Below are positions 18,664 to 27,455 of a DNA stretch of 64,000 nt, one piece after another (position 1 is the first letter of the stretch; each line of letters opens with the position of its first letter). Position numbers and translations under genes: made by a program. This DNA comes from Natrialba sp. SSL1 (lineage in GTDB: Archaea > Halobacteriota > Halobacteria > Halobacteriales > Natrialbaceae), in the NCBI RefSeq assembly GCF_001861355.1, contig NZ_MASN01000011.1:46820-110819 (forward strand), given 5' to 3'. The notes beneath the pieces are model-generated. The model ran no database searches. It saw only the letters and a program-made list of their open reading frames with translations, and was not told the origin of the DNA.

Positions 18664-19638
18664 ATGAGCGACGACCGAGTGCAGCCCGACTCGGCTGGCG
18701 AGGACGAGTCGGCCGCTGGTGACCCCGACGCCGATACCGGCGATAGTTCCGACAACGACACCAGCGCCGACGACCCCTTTCAGCCGAGCGGCGGTCCCCG
18801 GCGCGTCGTCTCCAACGAGAGCGTCGACGATATCCTCGACTCCCTCGGCGAGACGACGAACTCCGGGATCGACATGAGCGGTGGATCTGATTCCGACACC
18901 CCTGACAACAGTGAGGGCTCGTCCTCCGAGGCCCCAGACGAGTCATCGTCCGAGAGCACGAGCGAGTACACCGACACCAGCGACGAGCTCACCGCTGAGC
19001 GTCCTGGCGAACAAATCGACACGTCGAACGACCACGAGTCGGCTCCCGACTCGAGTACCCCCACACCATCTGACACCAACTCGCGGGACACGACTCCAGA
19101 CGAATCAGCGGACGCGGAGGCCGACAACGCAGCGGCTGACGACGAAACGGGGAACGCGCCCACCGGCAGCGCCAGCAACACCACGGACACCGAGCCAGGA
19201 CAGAACGTCGATGACGCGGCCAGCGAACTCGCCGCACGGATCGACAGCGGCGACGTTACCGGTGCAGACGTCCGCGCCGCCGAAGCCGGCACCGGCCGCG
19301 AATCGACGCCCGAGATCGACGATGTCGACCTCTCGCTGGACGACCTGGAGACAGGTGGTACTGTGGATGGGAACTCGAGTACGGACAGCCAAGCGACGAC
19401 ACCTGCCGACTCGCTCCCCGACGACGCCGGGCCGCTCGCTGGCGCGATCGGTGCGACAGAGTCTTCGGCCGGGACTGGAACCGGAACCGAAACAGTCGAC
19501 AGCGCGATGGGGGCAGGGAGTGAGAACAGAGGGGACTCGAGTACAGGTGCGAGCGCAGAAACGAGTACGGGCGAAGCTGCCAACGACTCGGGATCGGGCG
19601 GATTCCTCGCTCGGCTGAAGCGGTTCTTTTCGCGGTAG
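18664..19638 (+). CDS. Acidic disordered protein with conserved-looking ends
   Basis: A 324-residue protein I cannot assign. The first 60 residues contain DDPFQPSGGPRRVVSNES and DDILDSLGE, an ordered-looking segment; the C-terminus ends SGGFLARLKRFFSR, a short basic amphipathic helix able to bind membrane or a partner. Everything between is Ser/Thr/Asp/Glu/Gly-rich and predicted disordered, apart from a short AARIDSGDVTGADVRAAEAG helix near 190-215. No signal peptide. Codon usage looks like the neighbours and the opposite strand carries a long non-coding frame. Probably real because the ends are non-repetitive. Confidence 0.6.
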   Translation: MSDDRVQPDSAGEDESAAGDPDADTGDSSDNDTSADDPFQPSGGPRRVVSNESVDDILDSLGETTNSGIDMSGGSDSDTPDNSEGSSSEAPDESSSESTSEYTDTSDELTAERPGEQIDTSNDHESAPDSSTPTPSDTNSRDTTPDESADAEADNAAADDETGNAPTGSASNTTDTEPGQNVDDAASELAARIDSGDVTGADVRAAEAGTGRESTPEIDDVDLSLDDLETGGTVDGNSSTDSQATTPADSLPDDAGPLAGAIGATESSAGTGTGTETVDSAMGAGSENRGDSSTGASAETSTGEAANDSGSGGFLARLKRFFSR

Positions 19639-19670
19639 CTACCGGTCAGACTCCCGCTCGGACCGATGGC

Positions 19671-20579
19671 TCAGCCGACGAGCGTAATCAGCACGAACAG
19701 CGTGGCGACGGAGACGAGCGTCGTGACGAACACGTTCAGCGAGGCGAACTCCTCGTCGCCGCCGAGCGAGTTCGCGAAGACGAACGTCGAGACGGCGGTC
19801 GGCGTGCCGAGCATCACGACGGTCGCGGTGAGCGTCGCAGCGTCGACGGCGAGCGCCGAGAAGACGACCCAGGCGAGCACCGGCATACAGCAGATTTTGA
19901 GCGCGACGACAGTGCCAGTTGCACCGAGGTTGATAGTGGGGGACTCGAGTTGGAGCGATGCGCCGACACACAGCAGCGCGAGCGGGAGCGCCAGCGCGCC
20001 GAGTACGTCGAGTCCGGTTGCCGCTCCCGGGGGTACCGTAACGCCGAGCGATCCGACGCCGAGGCCGATGAGCAGCGAGAGCAAAACGGGATTGGTCGCG
20101 AGGCCGCGCAGTTCGGCACCGAGATCGGCGCTGGCACCGTTGATCGTCGAGAGGAGGACGATCGTGAGCGGGAGTTGCATCAGTGTGACGAAGCCGAGCA
20201 CGACGCTTGCAATGGCCGTTACATCCCCGCCAAAGGTCGCCGCGACGAGCGGCAGGCCGAGATAGCCGAGGTTCGAGTGGTACGACTGGACGATGGCGAC
20301 GCTCCGACGCGCGGGCGAGGATCGATGTCGGTGGACGAGCCAGGCGAGCCCCGCCGTCGAGAACAAGACGACAGTTACGCCGACGGCGAGTTCGACCGAG
20401 AGCAGCGAGCCGATCGCCTGGTCGTACGTCGAGACGAAGATGAGCGCGGGGAGAGCAACGTAGTAGGCGGCGGCGTTGAGCCGGCCGGTTCGACGCTCGT
20501 CGAGGACGCCGCTCGTCCGGAGCCCCGCACCGAGGAGCAACACCACGAGCAGCGCCAGCAGCCGACCGAGGACCTCCAT
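19671..20579 (-). CDS. AEC-family (auxin efflux carrier-like) transporter
   Basis: A 302-residue membrane protein with about ten helices in two similar halves. The central YHSNLGYLGLPL and the matching C-terminal VMLGTPTAVSTFVFA carry the discontinuous-helix prolines and asparagine typical of AEC/BASS-fold carriers. Substrates in this family are mostly organic acids; none can be named here. It is a single gene divergent from the UspA gene. Confidence 0.85.
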   Translation of the reverse strand: MEVLGRLLALLVVLLLGAGLRTSGVLDERRTGRLNAAAYYVALPALIFVSTYDQAIGSLLSVELAVGVTVVLFSTAGLAWLVHRHRSSPARRSVAIVQSYHSNLGYLGLPLVAATFGGDVTAIASVVLGFVTLMQLPLTIVLLSTINGASADLGAELRGLATNPVLLSLLIGLGVGSLGVTVPPGAATGLDVLGALALPLALLCVGASLQLESPTINLGATGTVVALKICCMPVLAWVVFSALAVDAATLTATVVMLGTPTAVSTFVFANSLGGDEEFASLNVFVTTLVSVATLFVLITLVG

Positions 20580-20752
20580 ACGTCGCCTCAGTCGGTTCGG
20601 GTGTTTTTACCGTTCGGTTCCGGTCGATACTGCGACACATTGTGACGGTGTGACAGCGTCAGCCAGCTCGTGATGGGCTACGGCTGAGCCACAGACGTCC
20701 GCTGTCGGCCCCGATTATTTGCGGCTGGCCGTCGTAGGATAACTGAGAAAGC

Positions 20753-21187
20753 GTGTACGACTCGATACTCATTCCGACCGACGGGAGCGAGCAGGCGAGG
20801 CGAGCGATGTACCACGGAATCGGCATGGCGAGCGCGTTCGACGCGACCGTACACGCACTCTACGTGATCGAGACGAAAGCCCACTACATCTTCACCAGCG
20901 CCGGCCACGACCCGGGCGAACTCGAGGAGTACCGCGACTACGGCGAACGGGTCGTCACGGAGGTCGTCGACGAAGCGGCAGAAGAGGGACTCTCCGCTGT
21001 CGGTTCAGTCCGGACTGGGAGTGTCGCACAGGAGATCACAGAGTATGCCGACGAGAAGGAGATCGACGGCATCGTCATGGCGACGAGAGGGCGAACCGAA
21101 CTCGGCGACTACATCACCGGAACGACGACCGAGAAGGTCGTCCGGACGGCAGACATGCCTGTGACGACGATTCGTCATCGCGGGTGA
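20753..21187 (+). CDS. Universal stress protein, UspA family
   Basis: A 144-residue single-domain protein starting at GTG. The ATP-binding UspA signature appears as MATRGRTELGDYITGTTTEK split around G-x2-G-x9-G(S/T) spacing, with DGSEQARRA near the N-terminus binding the adenine side. Family members help cells survive starvation and osmotic or oxidative stress. Lone gene between the AEC carrier and the BCCT carrier. Confidence 0.92.
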   Translation: MYDSILIPTDGSEQARRAMYHGIGMASAFDATVHALYVIETKAHYIFTSAGHDPGELEEYRDYGERVVTEVVDEAAEEGLSAVGSVRTGSVAQEITEYADEKEIDGIVMATRGRTELGDYITGTTTEKVVRTADMPVTTIRHRG

Positions 21188-21312
21188 GCAGATTCACGGC
21201 GGACTCGCTCTCGATCCCGTACGCAGGTCACAGCGCTCCATTGTATTCCAGCACTCCAGCAGATCACGCCACCCCATCACATCACAACGCCGCAGCATAC
21301 TACACTCTCGTA

Positions 21313-23064
21313 TTACTCTCGTTCGTCCACAGCCGGCTCCTCATCCGTCTCATCCTGTATTTCCGTCACCACCCCCGTTCCCGCCCGTTCGACCACCACG
21401 TCCCGTTTCTCGACCAACTCGTCGACCGCCTCCGCGAACTCCTCGGACTCGAGTGTCTCGTACTCCTCGCCGAGCCCCTTCCAGAGGCTATAACAGAGTA
21501 CCAGCAGGACGAGCGCAAACGGCAAGCCGGCGGTGATGGACGCGGTCTGGAGTGCAGTGAGGCCGCCGCCGATGAGGAGGACAGCCGCGATGACGCCCTC
21601 GGTGAGCGCCCAGCCGATACGCTGGATTCGCGGGGCCTGGTGGAGCCCGCCGGAGGTGATGTGAGCGAGCACCAGCGAGCCGGAGTCCGAGGACGTGACG
21701 AAGAAGGTGGTCACCAGCAAGACGGTCACGGCAGAGAGGATGGCTGTCAGGGGCAACAGCGTGTAGAGTTCGAACATAGCAACTTCCTCGCCGACGTCGA
21801 GAACCGTCTCGACAATCGTCTGGTCGGTAAACAGTTCGAAGTGAAGCGAGGTACCGCCGAAGATGGTCATCCAGACGAACGAAAAGAGCGACGGGAGAAA
21901 CAGGACCGCCAGAATGAACTCACGGACGGTCCGGCCTCGCGAAATTCGAGCGATGAACATGCCGACGAACGGCGACCAGGCGATCCACCAGCCCCAGTAG
22001 AAGATGGTCCAATCCCCTTGCCAGCCCTCGAAGGGTGCCCCGCCGAAGGAGCCAGTCCACAGCGACAGTTCGGGAAGGCTCGCCAGATAGTTCCCGAGCG
22101 TCTGGGGGAACAGCCCCAGCACGAACAGCGTTGGTCCGGCGAGCAACACGGTCACCATCAGGAACGTCATGAGAATGACGTTCAGGTTACTCAATCGGCG
22201 GATCCCTGCCTGCAGCCCGAGGCCGACCGAAACCAGCGCGAAGGCGGTAATGATCCCGATAATGACGACCTGTGGCCCTGCCCCTTCGGGAACGGCAATC
22301 CCAAAAACATCACCGCCGAGGAACGACAGCCCTGCGTTGATCTGCAATGCACCGAGTCCGAGTGACGTCGCGATACCGAACAGCGTTGCGAACACGGTCA
22401 GGATGTCGATAACGTGGCCCCACCAGCCGTAAATACGCTCACCGAGGAGCGGCCAGAACGCCGAGCGGAACGTCAGCGGCAATCCTCGATTGAACGTAAA
22501 GAACGCAAGCCCCAGGCCGACGAGCGCGTAGACCGCCCACGGGTGAATCCCCCAGTGGAAGTACGTAAGTGCGATTGCCGACTCTGCGCTGGCAGCGGAC
22601 TCCGGCTCGGTACCGAACAGCGGGTCGGCAAAGTGAAAGAGCGGCTCGCCGACGCTCCAGAACACGAGGCCGATCCCCATCCCTGCGCTGAACAGCATTG
22701 CGAACCACGACAGGTCGCTAAACTCCTTGTCAGCGTCGACACCGCCGATTCTGATCTTCCCGTACTTGCTCAGCGCGAAGTAGAGGACGACGAGGATGAA
22801 CACGTTAATCGCGAGCACGTAGACCCAGTCGAACATCGCGTTCACGCCGTCTGAAACCTGGTTGAACACCATTTCGGCCCGATCCGGTGCGAGTAACGTC
22901 CCGAACACGAACGCGAGGATGACCACCGCCGAGGTGATGACGACCTGTGGCTGGACGTCTACGCCGGCGATCTGTACGTTCGTCTCACCAGGTTCGATAT
23001 CAGGATCCGCCTCGAACAATCCGTCCGTCACCCACTCGTCGTCACCGGACTCATCATCAGACAT
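21313..23064 (-). CDS. BCCT-family transporter (betaine/choline/carnitine type)
   Basis: A 583-residue secondary carrier with twelve predicted helices and acidic termini. The family core is clear: SAGMGIGLVFWSVGEPL (the glycine-rich stretch and Trp of helix 4) and WWIAWSPFVGMFIARIS (the Trp-rich helix 8), with GRTVREF behind it. Such carriers import compatible solutes driven by sodium or proton gradients, fitting a halophile. The N-terminus is only about 40 residues before the first helix, and the C-terminal tail is charged, where osmosensing occurs in bacterial BetP. Confidence 0.92.
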   Translation of the reverse strand: MSDDESGDDEWVTDGLFEADPDIEPGETNVQIAGVDVQPQVVITSAVVILAFVFGTLLAPDRAEMVFNQVSDGVNAMFDWVYVLAINVFILVVLYFALSKYGKIRIGGVDADKEFSDLSWFAMLFSAGMGIGLVFWSVGEPLFHFADPLFGTEPESAASAESAIALTYFHWGIHPWAVYALVGLGLAFFTFNRGLPLTFRSAFWPLLGERIYGWWGHVIDILTVFATLFGIATSLGLGALQINAGLSFLGGDVFGIAVPEGAGPQVVIIGIITAFALVSVGLGLQAGIRRLSNLNVILMTFLMVTVLLAGPTLFVLGLFPQTLGNYLASLPELSLWTGSFGGAPFEGWQGDWTIFYWGWWIAWSPFVGMFIARISRGRTVREFILAVLFLPSLFSFVWMTIFGGTSLHFELFTDQTIVETVLDVGEEVAMFELYTLLPLTAILSAVTVLLVTTFFVTSSDSGSLVLAHITSGGLHQAPRIQRIGWALTEGVIAAVLLIGGGLTALQTASITAGLPFALVLLVLCYSLWKGLGEEYETLESEEFAEAVDELVEKRDVVVERAGTGVVTEIQDETDEEPAVDERE

Positions 23065-23290
23065 AGATTACACGAGTGTGTTCTCAGTCACACCAGCGAC
23101 ACCAGCGACAGCCACGAGCACGACCACGGCCACGAACACAACCACAGTCAGTTCACGGCTCACGCTCATCTGACCCGGGAGACACATACATCCCCTCCAC
23201 AATCGCCGCCGTTATGAGGTCACTGCTTGCCTAACCGTGTTCTCCCCCCCTACAGGCGAGCGCTCGCTCCACGTGCTCGATCACGCGATC

Positions 23291-23314
23291 CAGATACAGA
23301 TACAGATACAGATC
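23291..23314. repeat. Hexanucleotide microsatellite (CAGATA)x3 plus CAGATC
   Basis: Four tandem 6-bp units, the last with one change, in noncoding DNA. The six-base period and purine bias match the periodic inserts inside several coding genes of this window. Confidence 0.85.
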
Positions 23315-23552
23315 CAGAGCGCAGGGACGAAACTCGGAGCTGTACCCAGACCCGTACTCGAGTCCATCGACCACGTCGAGTAGCCACTGCTGCGGACGTT
23401 GCGTAGTGACGGAAGAGACGGCAGATTCGAAGGTTTGAGGATGGTATTAGTAACGTGCACGCAATGCCCAGGATGTCGTCGGTTGGGACCTCGTGGGGCT
23501 ACCGCACCACGTGTTAGTCGGGAATTTGTCCGGGAACAGCGGTTGGAGCAGA

Positions 23553-23624
23553 TTTGAACCTCGCCGAGACGTTCCGGGTCGCTCACTTCGTTCGCTTCCC
23601 GGGCTGCGACTCGTCTGGTTCAAA
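23553..23624. repeat. Long palindromic element echoing the tRNA-Val T-arm
   Basis: Outer arms TTTGAACC (23553-23560) and GGTTCAAA (23617-23624) are perfectly inverted; inner arms CCGGG (23574-23578) and CCCGG (23598-23602) enclose a core resembling GCGAACGAAGTGAGCGA. Just left of it GGTTGGAGCAGATTTGAAC (23541-23559) matches the tRNA-Val 3' region at 23680-23698 with one mismatch. It looks like a tRNA-tail-derived palindrome. Confidence 0.75.
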
Positions 23625-23641
23625 CTGGCCACCGTAACGAG

Positions 23642-23671
23642 TTTGCTGCTCGCGGATTTGCTCGCAGCAAA
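23642..23671 (-). terminator. Hairpin just downstream of tRNA-Val
   Basis: Arms TTTGCTGC (23642-23649) and GCAGCAAA (23664-23671) with a 14-base loop lie six bases past the tRNA 3' end on its coding strand. It could end tRNA transcription or guide processing. Confidence 0.45.
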
Positions 23672-23676
23672 ATTAG

Positions 23677-23751
23677 TGGGTTGGGGCAGATTTGAACTGC
23701 CGGCCTCCTCCATGTCAAGGAGGTGTCATAACCAGACTAGACCACCAACCC
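23677..23751 (-). tRNA. tRNA-Val (GAC anticodon)
   Basis: On the minus strand the acceptor arms GGGTTGG and CCAACCC pair perfectly. The anticodon arm is CCTCC-TTGACAT-GGAGG with anticodon GAC (reads GUC/GUU valine codons), and the T-arm is GGCAG-TTCAAAT-CTGCC. The 3' CCA is not encoded; the discriminator is A. No intron. It is followed by hairpins and a partial tail copy, which suggests past integration at this gene. Confidence 0.95.
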
Positions 23752-23930
23752 GTCCGGTTTTGCGTGCATCGTGGCGCGACGCCACCTTGTCTGCACTCGT
23801 TGGTTGCCGGCCACCCTAATTGAAGGTTTCGAATCAGACGCCGTACGCGAGTCGACCCCACGCTCCGACAGGCTTAATATGATGTACGGATTTGGACATC
23901 GTAAGACAACTACGTACATTGGTGTCCACT

Positions 23931-24971
23931 ATGCAGGAGTACGTCGAACGAGTGACCGAGGGACAGGACCTAACACAAGCGGAGGCTCGAGCGGCGTCGA
24001 CGGCCGTCTTCGAGGACGCGACGGAGGCACAGATCGGCGCACTGCTGACCGCGTTGCGTGCGAAAGGTGAGACGGAAGCCGAAATCGCCGGCTTCGCACA
24101 GGGGATGCGCGAGGCCGCGCGAACGATTACGCCCGATCGCGAGCCGCTGGTCGACACCTGCGGCACCGGTGGCGACGACTACAATACGATCAACGTCTCC
24201 ACGACGAGTGCCATCGTCGCCGCCGGTGCAGGCGTGCCGATCGCAAAGCACGGCAACTACTCCGTCTCCTCTTCCTCCGGCAGCGCGGACGTCCTCGAGG
24301 TCGCCGGCGTCGACGTGGAAGCCGAGCCACCGGCCGTCGAAGAGGCAATCGAGGACGACGGGATTGGCTTCATGCTCGCTCCGGTATTTCATCCGGCGAT
24401 GAAGGCCGTCATCGGCCCGCGCAAGGAACTCGGCATGCGGACGATCTTCAACGTGCTCGGGCCGTTGACGAACCCCGCAGGTGCGGACGCACAAGTGATC
24501 GGCGTCTACGATCCCGAACTCGTGCCGATCCTCGCAAGCGCACTCGCACGGATGGATGTCGAACGTGCGCTGGTCGTCCACGGCGCTGGCACCGACGAAA
24601 TCGCGATTCACGGCGAGACGACCGTTGCCGAGGTCGAAGGCGATCAGGTCGAAGAGTTCACCGTCCAACCCGCGGATCTCGGACTCTCCGAACACGCAAT
24701 CGACGACATCGCGGGCGGAACTCCGGAGGAGAACGCGACCGATCTCCGCGGGATCGTCGCAGGCGACGTAACGGGGGCCAAGCGCGACGTGATCCTCGCC
24801 AACGCCGGCGCGGCGATCTACGTCGCGGGCGAAGCCGACTCCCTGGCAGAGGGTGCAACTATCGCGCGCGAGGCGATCGAATCTGGCGCGGCGGCGACGA
24901 AGCTCGAACACCTATGCGGCGGCGCAGTTGACGCCGAGACAGCGGCCGAGGCGGAGCCGAGTGCCCAATGA
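23931..24971 (+). CDS. trpD: Anthranilate phosphoribosyltransferase
   Basis: A 346-residue enzyme that joins anthranilate to PRPP, step two of tryptophan synthesis. Family marks are DTCGTGGDDYNTINVST (the PRPP-binding glycine-rich loop), KHGNYSVSSSSGSADVLE and the anthranilate-site MKAVIGPRKELGMRTIFN. The start at MQEYVERVTEGQ is chosen over a TTG 39 bases earlier because it begins the first conserved helix; CTTAATAT at 23873-23880 may be its TATA box. First gene of trpD-F-E-G, overlapping trpF by four bases. Confidence 0.95.
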   Translation: MQEYVERVTEGQDLTQAEARAASTAVFEDATEAQIGALLTALRAKGETEAEIAGFAQGMREAARTITPDREPLVDTCGTGGDDYNTINVSTTSAIVAAGAGVPIAKHGNYSVSSSSGSADVLEVAGVDVEAEPPAVEEAIEDDGIGFMLAPVFHPAMKAVIGPRKELGMRTIFNVLGPLTNPAGADAQVIGVYDPELVPILASALARMDVERALVVHGAGTDEIAIHGETTVAEVEGDQVEEFTVQPADLGLSEHAIDDIAGGTPEENATDLRGIVAGDVTGAKRDVILANAGAAIYVAGEADSLAEGATIAREAIESGAAATKLEHLCGGAVDAETAAEAEPSAQ

Positions 24972-25630
24972 CACGGGTCAAAATCTGCGGGCTGACGACC
25001 GAAGACGACCTGCAGACCGCCGTCGACGCGGGCGCTGCCGCCGTCGGCATCATCTGCGACGTTCCGGTCGACTCGCCTCGTGAAGTCGCAGTTCAGCAGG
25101 CGTGCGATCTCGTTGCGAGCGTTCCGCCGTTCGTCACGTCAGTTCTCGTCACGATGCCCGAGACGCCCACCGAGGCCGCCGAACTGACCGCAAGGGTCGA
25201 GCCCGACGCGCTCCAGATCCACGGCAGTCTCGAACCGCCCGCACTCGAGTCCGTCCGCGAACGAACCAACACGGAACTCATCTACGCGGTCGATAGTCAG
25301 GCGGTCACCGAGGCCGAAGACGCCGCGGCCGCCGCTGACGCACTCCTCGTCGACAGCACCGACGAGGACGGCGGCGGTGGCACGGGCGAGACCCACGACT
25401 GGGAGCGGACCCGAAATCTCGTGGCGGCACTCGAGACGCCCGTAATTCTCGCGGGTGGGTTGACCCCCGCGAACGTTGCAGAGGCGGTACAGACTGTCGA
25501 ACCGTTTGCGGTCGACGTTGCAAGCGGTGTCGAGGCGACTGGCGGCGTGAAGGACACCGACGCCGTCCGGTCGTTCGTCGAGCAAGTGAGTCGTGCCGAC
25601 GAGGAAGCGCCGGCCCGACTCCAATCATAA
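24968..25630 (+). CDS. trpF: Phosphoribosylanthranilate isomerase
   Basis: A 220-residue TIM-barrel isomerase, step three of tryptophan synthesis. The catalytic cysteine is in the N-terminal KICGLTT, and the phosphate loop is ILAGGLTPANV with DVASGVEATGGVKD, the second catalytic aspartate in DVASGVE. Length is normal, with a short acidic Gly-rich insert (EDGGGGTGETHDW) near residue 135. ATGA overlap with trpD and ten bases before trpE show a single operon. Confidence 0.95.
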   Translation: MTRVKICGLTTEDDLQTAVDAGAAAVGIICDVPVDSPREVAVQQACDLVASVPPFVTSVLVTMPETPTEAAELTARVEPDALQIHGSLEPPALESVRERTNTELIYAVDSQAVTEAEDAAAAADALLVDSTDEDGGGGTGETHDWERTRNLVAALETPVILAGGLTPANVAEAVQTVEPFAVDVASGVEATGGVKDTDAVRSFVEQVSRADEEAPARLQS

Positions 25631-25640
25631 CACACCACAC

Positions 25641-27455
25641 ATGACTGATCTGACGCAGACGCACGACGACAGCCAGCCCGTCCAGTTCGACATCGACCGC
25701 GCGCAGTTCTGTGCCCTCGCAGCCGGCGAGGAGGGAGCGACGGGTGCCAACGGCGGGAGCGACGGTGCCGACGAGCGCCCTGTCGTCGTCCGAACCGTCG
25801 CAACGCTCGACGTCGAGACGACACCGCTGACCGCCTACGCGGCCCTGACCGGCCGCTCAAGCGGCAGTGACTGCACGCGCTCGCCGTACGCCTTCTTACT
25901 CGAGAGTGCCGACAAAACGCCCTCGAGCGATCCAGACGGCGCGTTCCGTCCCCGATCCGACGGCACCGACCGCCACGCGCGCTTTTCGTACGTCGGCTAC
26001 GATCCCGATGCCGTCGTCACGGTCGACCCTGACGGAACACACGTCGAAGCGCTCAGCGACCGAGCGCCGCAGGCGGTACTCGAGTCCGCCACTGGGAACA
26101 AGGGAGAGAACGCTGGAGACGGGGACACCGTCGACAGCCTCCGACACGTCATGCCGGATGTCCGACTCGAGAACGTCCCAGACGACAACCGCGACCGTCA
26201 GCACCTCGACGGCGGCCTCGTCGGCTTTCTCGCCTACGACGCGGTCTACGACCTCTGGCTCGAGGAAGTCGGCTGCGAGCGGCCTGACTCGCGGTTCCCC
26301 GACGCCCAGTTCGTCCTGACCACGAAGACGCTCGCGTTCGACGAACACGACGGCACCGTCTCGCTCGTCTTCACGCCGGTACTCGAGTCCAGCGACGATC
26401 CGGGTGCGATCTACGACGAACTCTGCGAAGAGGCCGCGGCCGTCGCGTCGACGCTCCGCGACGCCGAGCAGCCAGAAACGGGCGGCTTCGTTCGCGAGAA
26501 CGAGGTTGCCGGCTCGCAGGCGACCTACGAGGAAAGCGTCGAACGCGCGAAAGAGCACGTTCTCGACGGCGACATCTATCAGGGTGTCATCTCCCGGACA
26601 CGGGAACTCACCGGCGAGATCGATACACTGGGCTTCTACGAGGCGATGCGAGACGTGAATCCCTCGCCGTATATGTACCTCCTCGAACACGACGACCTAA
26701 CTGTCGTCGGCGCGAGTCCCGAGACGCTGATCTCGGTTCGGGGCACGGAGATCATGTCGAACCCCATCGCGGGCACCTGCGCTCGCGGGACGAGCCCCGT
26801 CGAGGACCGCCGACTCGCAGGCGAGATGCTCGCAGACGAGAAGGAGCGCGCCGAGCACACCATGCTGGTCGACCTTGCGCGAAACGACGTCCGACGGGTC
26901 GCAGACGCCGGCTCCGTCCGCGTCGACGAGTTCATGAACGTGCTGAAGTACAGCCACGTCCAGCACATCGAGTCGACGGTCACCGGCGACCTGGCCGCCG
27001 ACTCCGACGCGTTCGACGCGACGCGGGCGTCGTTCCCCGCCGGGACGCTCTCCGGTGCGCCGAAGATCCGTGCGATGGAGATCATCGACGACCTCGAGAC
27101 CGAATCCCGCGGCCTGTACGGCGGCGGTGTCGGCTACTACTCCTGGACCGGCGACGCCGATTTCGCGATCGTGATCCGAACGGCGACGGTCGAGCACGAG
27201 GACGAGAACGGGAACGGGGGCAGGAACGGGGACAGGGACGAAACCGCACAGGACCGAATCCGCGTCCAGGCCGGTGCCGGACTGGTCGCCGACAGCGACC
27301 CCGAAGCCGAGTTCGAAGAAACCGAGAAGAAGATGGGCGGCGTGCTTGCGGCACTCGAGTCCATCGAGGGAGAGCCTGCTGAAGTTAGCACACAGACGGA
27401 GTCCGAGTCGGACGGTTCACAAGCCGACGCCGAACCGCAGGAGGTGAGACGATGA
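25641..27455 (+). CDS. trpE: Anthranilate synthase component I
   Basis: A 604-residue chorismate-using enzyme, longer than the usual 500 or so because of low-complexity inserts. The start MTDLTQTHDD follows trpF by ten bases. The chorismate-binding core shows SPETLISVRG, NPIAGTCARG, LVDLARNDVRR, SHVQHIEST, SFPAGTLSGAPKIRAMEII and QAGAGLVADSDPE. An insert of about 15 residues (EDENGNGGRNGDRDE region, near residue 520-535) sits between two core strands just before the conserved QAGAG, encoded by periodic purine-rich DNA; another Gly-rich tract lies near residue 30. The C-terminal Gln/Glu/Ser tail is extra. It works with trpG. Confidence 0.95.
   Translation: MTDLTQTHDDSQPVQFDIDRAQFCALAAGEEGATGANGGSDGADERPVVVRTVATLDVETTPLTAYAALTGRSSGSDCTRSPYAFLLESADKTPSSDPDGAFRPRSDGTDRHARFSYVGYDPDAVVTVDPDGTHVEALSDRAPQAVLESATGNKGENAGDGDTVDSLRHVMPDVRLENVPDDNRDRQHLDGGLVGFLAYDAVYDLWLEEVGCERPDSRFPDAQFVLTTKTLAFDEHDGTVSLVFTPVLESSDDPGAIYDELCEEAAAVASTLRDAEQPETGGFVRENEVAGSQATYEESVERAKEHVLDGDIYQGVISRTRELTGEIDTLGFYEAMRDVNPSPYMYLLEHDDLTVVGASPETLISVRGTEIMSNPIAGTCARGTSPVEDRRLAGEMLADEKERAEHTMLVDLARNDVRRVADAGSVRVDEFMNVLKYSHVQHIESTVTGDLAADSDAFDATRASFPAGTLSGAPKIRAMEIIDDLETESRGLYGGGVGYYSWTGDADFAIVIRTATVEHEDENGNGGRNGDRDETAQDRIRVQAGAGLVADSDPEAEFEETEKKMGGVLAALESIEGEPAEVSTQTESESDGSQADAEPQEVRR

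Larger units (their letters stand above)
23065..23676. other. Gene-free stretch before tRNA-Val
   Basis: About 600 bases without a convincing gene. It contains a CAGATA microsatellite, a long imperfect palindrome at 23553-23624 and a hairpin next to the tRNA. Short frames here have unusual composition and no recognisable domain. Confidence 0.6.

Noticed and set aside
17702..18946. A 414-codon minus-strand frame across the CAP gene
   Set aside because: The CAP domain on the plus strand is convincing and the antisense translation is Arg-rich without motifs.
23541..23624. A second tRNA gene next to tRNA-Val
   Set aside because: Only a T-arm-like segment is present; no acceptor pairing, D-arm or anticodon arm can be built.
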